17,740 nucleotides of DNA from Planctomycetota bacterium (GTDB lineage Bacteria; Planctomycetota; Phycisphaerae; UBA1845; Fen-1342): assembly GCA_030616465.1 (NCBI GenBank), contig JAUWXH010000003.1, forward strand, positions 1 through 17,740. Direction: 5' to 3'. The notes beneath the pieces were generated by a model that did no database searches, was not told the DNA's origin, and was given only the letters and a program-made list of their open reading frames with translations. Shown here in pieces: positions 14,936 to 17,740 of this stretch. A program made the position numbers and the translations under genes. Within the stretch, counting starts at the first letter, position 1; each line of letters opens with the position of its first letter.

Positions 14936-15553
14936 ATGCCCGAGATCCTGCTGGCCACGCGCAACGCCGGGAAGATCCGCGAGATCCGCCGGATGACCGC
15001 AGCCGGCGGCTGGGTCTGGCACGGGCTCGACGCCCTCCCCGATGTGCCGGCCGCGGTCGAAGACGGGGCCACCTTCGCCGAAAACGCCCGACGCAAAGCG
15101 CTGCACTACGCGCAGGCGACCGGGCTCTATACATTGGCCGACGATTCCGGGCTGGAAGTGGACTGCCTGGGCGGCGAGCCGGGGGTGCATTCGGCCCGCT
15201 ACGCCAGCACCCCACGCGACGACACCGCCAACAACCGCAAGCTGGTGGCGGCTTTGGCGGGTGTTCCGCTCGAGCGGCGGACGGCGCGTTTCCGCTGCGC
15301 GCTGGCTTTGGCGCGCCCGGGTGAGTTGCTGGTTGAGACCGAGGGGGTGGTCGCGGGGCTGATCATCGATGAGCCGCGCGGTGACAACGGCTTCGGCTAC
15401 GACCCGCACTTCCTGATCCCCGCCCTCGGGCGCACCACGGCCGAGCTCCCGCCGGATGAGAAAAACGCCCTGAGCCACCGGGGCCAAGCCCTGCGCGACA
15501 TGCTGCCGCGTATGGAAGCACACTTCCAGGCCGAAGGCCAGCGAGGCGTGTAA
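14936..15553 (+). CDS. rdgB: XTP/dITP diphosphatase (RdgB/HAM1)
   Basis: RdgB hydrolyses non-canonical purine triphosphates (dITP, XTP) to monophosphates and keeps them out of DNA. The 205 residues match the family: ILLATRNAGKIREI (nucleotide-binding TxNxxK motif), TFAENARRKA, DDSGLEVDCLGGEPGVHSAR (catalytic Asp), RGDNGFGYDPHFL and the C-terminal ALSHRGQAL. The ATG lies 5 bp after the upstream stop without a clear Shine-Dalgarno, so it is probably coupled. rph and rdgB are neighbours in many bacteria, which agrees with the operon here. Confidence 0.96.
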   Translation: MPEILLATRNAGKIREIRRMTAAGGWVWHGLDALPDVPAAVEDGATFAENARRKALHYAQATGLYTLADDSGLEVDCLGGEPGVHSARYASTPRDDTANNRKLVAALAGVPLERRTARFRCALALARPGELLVETEGVVAGLIIDEPRGDNGFGYDPHFLIPALGRTTAELPPDEKNALSHRGQALRDMLPRMEAHFQAEGQRGV

Positions 15554-15583
15554 TGCCGGGCGGGCCGACTCAGCTATCACCTT

Positions 15584-16198
15584 ATGCCGACGCTACCGGC
15601 CCTGGGCCTGATCGCCCTGTACCCGCTGGACCGTCTCGCCGGGCAGCGCGGCCTGGGTGCCCGGATTGTCACCCGACCTTCGGTTGCGGTGGTGGTCGCG
15701 ATCTTCGGCTTCATCGTGGTGAGCGTGGCCGGAGACAATGCCGAGCAAGTGGCGCGCTGTTGGAGGGAGAAGCCGGCATGGTATGCCCTTCAGCGGCACG
15801 AACCGGCCCCCTACGAGCTACAGGCGGCCGAGCTCGGGCGGCTGACGGAGCGCCACGAGCCGATCTATGTCTGGGGCTGGAGTCCCGGAACCTACCGCTA
15901 CGCATATCGGCGCTGCGTTTCTCGCTTCGCAACGCTCGAAAAGACGGCTTGGCTCGGTGAGCGGGCCCGATTCCTGACTGAGGGAGCAATCGAAGACATC
16001 ATGGGCAAGCGACCGGCCGCGTTCGTGATCTCGATTACCGACCTGCCGGCGGTGATGCGACCGCCGCGCAGCCCCTTTGCAGACTGGCTCGACCGCAATT
16101 ACGAGAACCATGGCGAGTTTGACGGAATGTATATACTGACACCCCGGCCTGGCATCCCGCGCCCGCTGGAAGCGTCAGTCCGTCCGCCGGACCGATGA
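15584..16198 (+). pseudogene. C-terminal fragment of a GT39-like membrane glycosyltransferase
   Basis: The 204 residues show a hydrophobic stretch (LPALGLIALYPLDRL), a full membrane segment (PSVAVVVAIFGFIVVSVAG) and a soluble tail with EPIYVWGWSPGTYRYAYRR, ADWLDRNYENHGEFDGMYIL. This tail is like the end of polytopic ArnT/PMT-type glycosyltransferases, whose catalytic Asp and first eight or so membrane segments are absent here. The homologous-looking frame already begins right after the rdgB stop (GRLSYHLMP, same frame as rdgB), so the 5' part seems to have been deleted up to rdgB. It may be translated but cannot be an active enzyme. An intact small membrane protein is the alternative. Confidence 0.55.
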
Positions 16199-16200
16199 TA

Positions 16201-16220
16201 TGCTCGCCGGTTGGCGAGCA
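16201..16220 (+). terminator. Strong hairpin after the glycosyltransferase fragment
   Basis: TGCTCGCC, loop GGTT, GGCGAGCA form a perfect 8-bp stem three bases after the stop codon at 16196-16198. No T-tract follows. Its position fits a terminator closing the rph-rdgB transcription unit before the separately started lipoprotein gene. Confidence 0.55.
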
Positions 16221-16266
16221 CTGACGAACAGGTGTGTCCATGGCAACAGGGGGTGGCCGCGATTCT

Positions 16267-16273
16267 GAGGAGG
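16267..16273 (+). promoter_or_regulatory. Strong Shine-Dalgarno deciding the FGE-like start
   Basis: GAGGAGG sits 5 bases before the ATG at 16279. It is the best ribosome binding site in the window and shows that the in-frame upstream ATG at 16234 is not the start. Confidence 0.8.
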
Positions 16274-16278
16274 TCAGC

Positions 16279-17211
16279 ATGAACAGATTGGTTGTGCTCA
16301 TTGTCTTTGGAGTGGGGTTCACAGGTTGTTCCGCGGTGCCCCAAGACATGGTACTTATTCGAGGCGGTTCCTTTCAGATGGGAAACACCTTCGACGGCGG
16401 CGATGCGGACGAAAAGCCGGTTCACCAGGTCGAGCTGAGTCCGTTCCTGATTGGAAAGTGCGAGGTGACGGTCGGCCAATTCAGGGAATTCGTGGCTGCC
16501 ACCGGCTATGTAACGACTGCGGAACAAAACGACGGCGCTTCCGTTTTTGTGGGCAAGAAGGTGGAGGTGAGCCCCGACGCGAGCTGGAGAAACCCGTACT
16601 TCGAGCAAGACGATCAACATCCGGTAGTCTGCGTGAGCTGGTATGACGCAGTGGAATACTGTAATTGGCGCAGCCGGGAAGAAGGGCTGAAGCCCTGCTA
16701 CCATGGCAGCGGGGATGGGATCACGTGCGATTTCCGGGCGAACGGATATCGGCTCCCCACGGAAGCTGAATGGGAATATGCCGCCAGAAGTCGCGGCAAG
16801 AAACACAAATACGCCTGGGGCAACGGTGAGCCGTACGTCAACGGCCGCCCGGCGGGAAACACCAGAGATGAAGCGGCGAAGAGAGAGTGGGGTATAGACA
16901 GGATCTGGGAAGGCTATGACGACGGGTACGCGTGCACCTCGCCCGTGGGCAGCTTCGCCCCCAACGAGCTTGGTATTCACGACATGAGTGGCAGTGTCTA
17001 TGAGTGGTGTTGGGATTGGTACGATGAGAGCTACTATGCGAACAGTCCCGTGAAGAATCCCACCGGGCCCGCGCAAGGCACCATGCGCGCATGTCGCGAC
17101 GCCGGCTTTGCCTGCGCGATCCGCCATGAGTGCGTGGCCAGCCGTGGCCTGGGTAAGCCGACATTGACGTTCAGTTGGGGCGGCTTCCGCCTGGCACGTT
17201 CGGTGCGGTGA
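16279..17211 (+). CDS. FGE/sulfatase-modifying-factor-like lipoprotein
   Basis: The 310 residues start with a lipoprotein signal (MNRLVVLIVFGVGFTGC, lipid on Cys17). The mature part has the formylglycine-generating-enzyme fold: DMVLIRGGSFQMGN, DEKPVHQVELSPFLIGKCEV, PVVCVSWYDAVEYCNW, YRLPTEAEWEYAAR, WGNGEP, NELGIHDMSGSVYEWCWDWY and the terminal GGFRLARS. True FGE oxidises a sulfatase Cys to formylglycine with two active-site Cys near the end. Here the usual RGGSW is degraded to a RACRDAGF-like stretch, though several Cys remain. Most bacterial lipoproteins of this fold are not sulfatase activators, and no sulfatase gene is present, so the role is open. Start chosen by GAGGAGG. Base use is less GC-rich than in the neighbours. 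Confidence 0.88.
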   Translation: MNRLVVLIVFGVGFTGCSAVPQDMVLIRGGSFQMGNTFDGGDADEKPVHQVELSPFLIGKCEVTVGQFREFVAATGYVTTAEQNDGASVFVGKKVEVSPDASWRNPYFEQDDQHPVVCVSWYDAVEYCNWRSREEGLKPCYHGSGDGITCDFRANGYRLPTEAEWEYAARSRGKKHKYAWGNGEPYVNGRPAGNTRDEAAKREWGIDRIWEGYDDGYACTSPVGSFAPNELGIHDMSGSVYEWCWDWYDESYYANSPVKNPTGPAQGTMRACRDAGFACAIRHECVASRGLGKPTLTFSWGGFRLARSVR

Positions 17212-17240
17212 GACGCCCGCGCTCGTGAGGTGTGGTGCCG

Positions 17241-17275
17241 TGCCCAAGCGGGCAGGAAAATGGGGGGCGATGCCC
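17241..17275. terminator. Two hairpins between convergent genes
   Basis: TGCCC-AAGC-GGGCA (17241-17254) and GGGC-GAT-GCCC (17265-17275) fall in the 67-bp gap between the FGE-like gene and yggX. The second lies in GGGCGATGCCCACCTTACG, which matches the gmhA-murA junction sequence at most positions. They probably mark transcript ends for both strands. Confidence 0.45.
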
Positions 17276-17278
17276 ACC

Positions 17279-17593
17279 TTACGGCTGATCGGGTGGGACG
17301 TAGCCGGGGAGCTGCGTGGCGCCGCCGAAGAAGAAGGCCTCCATCTGCTCGGCCAGGACCTTGTTGGCCTCATCCGAGGTGGGGTCGAGGCGGAACTCGT
17401 TGATGACCATGCGCATGTGGTCGGTCCACTGCTGCCAGGCCTGGGCCGAGATGTTCTCGCGGACGCGTTTCTGTGTTTCCGGGCCGGCGATGAGCAGGAC
17501 CATCTTGAGGGCTTGATCGCCCTCCGGGGTGTCTGGGTCGAGGCCGGGCAGCTCGCGTCCGAGTTTGGCGCATTTCACCGTATTCGCGGCCAT
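17279..17593 (-). CDS. yggX: YggX-type Fe(II)-trafficking / oxidative damage protection protein
   Basis: YggX proteins help protect or repair iron-sulfur clusters under oxidative stress in the cytoplasm. The 104 residues begin MAANTVKCAKLGRELPGL with the conserved Cys8, and continue with KRVRENISAQAWQQWTDHMRMVINEFRLD and MEAFFFGG, ending GYVPPD, all family landmarks. Between the first motif and RENIS it is about ten residues longer than the E. coli protein (TPEGDQALKMVLLIAGPETQ), so the iron-binding loop may differ. The ATG at 17593 has GGAG about 9 bases upstream and gives the family start; an ATG at 17617 would add eight residues (MRAKERAL) and has no ribosome binding site. Confidence 0.9.
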   Translation of the reverse strand: MAANTVKCAKLGRELPGLDPDTPEGDQALKMVLLIAGPETQKRVRENISAQAWQQWTDHMRMVINEFRLDPTSDEANKVLAEQMEAFFFGGATQLPGYVPPDQP

Positions 17594-17740
17594 CAGGGCA
17601 CGCTCCTTTGCTCGCATTTGGGAATGATATGGTACCGATTTTCCGAGCGGCAGTCATGCTGACAGAGCATGAGGGCCGACGCTGCATCCGCGGCGGCTTG
17701 CTGCATCTGAGGGTGATTCGTACGATTCGTGACGCTCGAT

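Noticed and set aside
16099..17373. Minus-strand open frame of 424 codons opposite the FGE-like gene
   Set aside because: It crosses the strong Shine-Dalgarno and two hairpin regions and overlaps yggX; the composition is not protein-like.
17592..17740. Minus-strand frame open to the window end, stopping at the yggX start (TGATG overlap)
   Set aside because: Only 48 codons, no motif and a composition that could arise by chance. A gene reaching in from outside cannot be excluded. Nothing else is visible in this stretch.

Overview
The window looks like a chromosomal segment of a high-GC planctomycete, most likely of the Phycisphaerae type. The best clues are the C-terminal CGYDLTGN...RCPECG zinc ribbon, the secreted prenyltransferase-repeat protein with DUF4159 domains, a long-form YggX, a lipoprotein with a sulfatase-modifying-factor fold, and many genes with weak or absent Shine-Dalgarno sequences. 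This assignment is inference from protein character; no marker gene in the window settles it. Gram-negative envelope genes (hldE, gmhA, murA, lipoproteins) fit the same picture.

Layout. 1-558 (+): 3' end of a DUF4097-type beta-repeat protein. 686-2434 (-): sensor/GAF/SpoIIE-type phosphatase, convergent with it across a 94-bp palindrome. 2624-3115 (+): small membrane protein with a zinc ribbon. 3221-4381 (+): sucC without sucD. 4412-5202 (+): overlapping pair of a small charged protein and a MNT-type nucleotidyltransferase. 5253-7319 (+): hldE-gmhA for ADP-heptose. 8635-7343 (-): murA, preceded by prmC (8635-9575, -), which carries a one-base frameshift near 8773. 9640-11874 (+): secreted prenyltransferase-like protein with two DUF4159 copies. 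11875-12300: debris zone with an orphan coding remnant, a zinc-ribbon gene tail and a double-hairpin element. 12301-13261 (+): rplU plus an overlapping exported protein. 13311-15553 (+): rph, a SPOR-like exported protein and rdgB, tightly packed. 15584-16198 (+): the C-terminal part of what looks like a GT39-type membrane glycosyltransferase. 16279-17211 (+): FGE-like lipoprotein. 17279-17593 (-): yggX.

How the genes work together. hldE and gmhA supply three of the steps from sedoheptulose-7-phosphate to ADP-heptose for lipopolysaccharide core. murA starts peptidoglycan precursor synthesis. prmC, rplU and rph serve translation and RNA maturation, rdgB cleans the nucleotide pool and yggX protects iron-sulfur proteins. 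Most of this is housekeeping. The accessory signals are the nucleotidyltransferase pair between sucC and hldE, and small palindromic elements at convergent junctions and beside a truncated gene. I did not find a clear large novel system. The strongest leads are the nucleotidyltransferase pair, the frameshifted prmC and the hairpin element that abuts a gene remnant.
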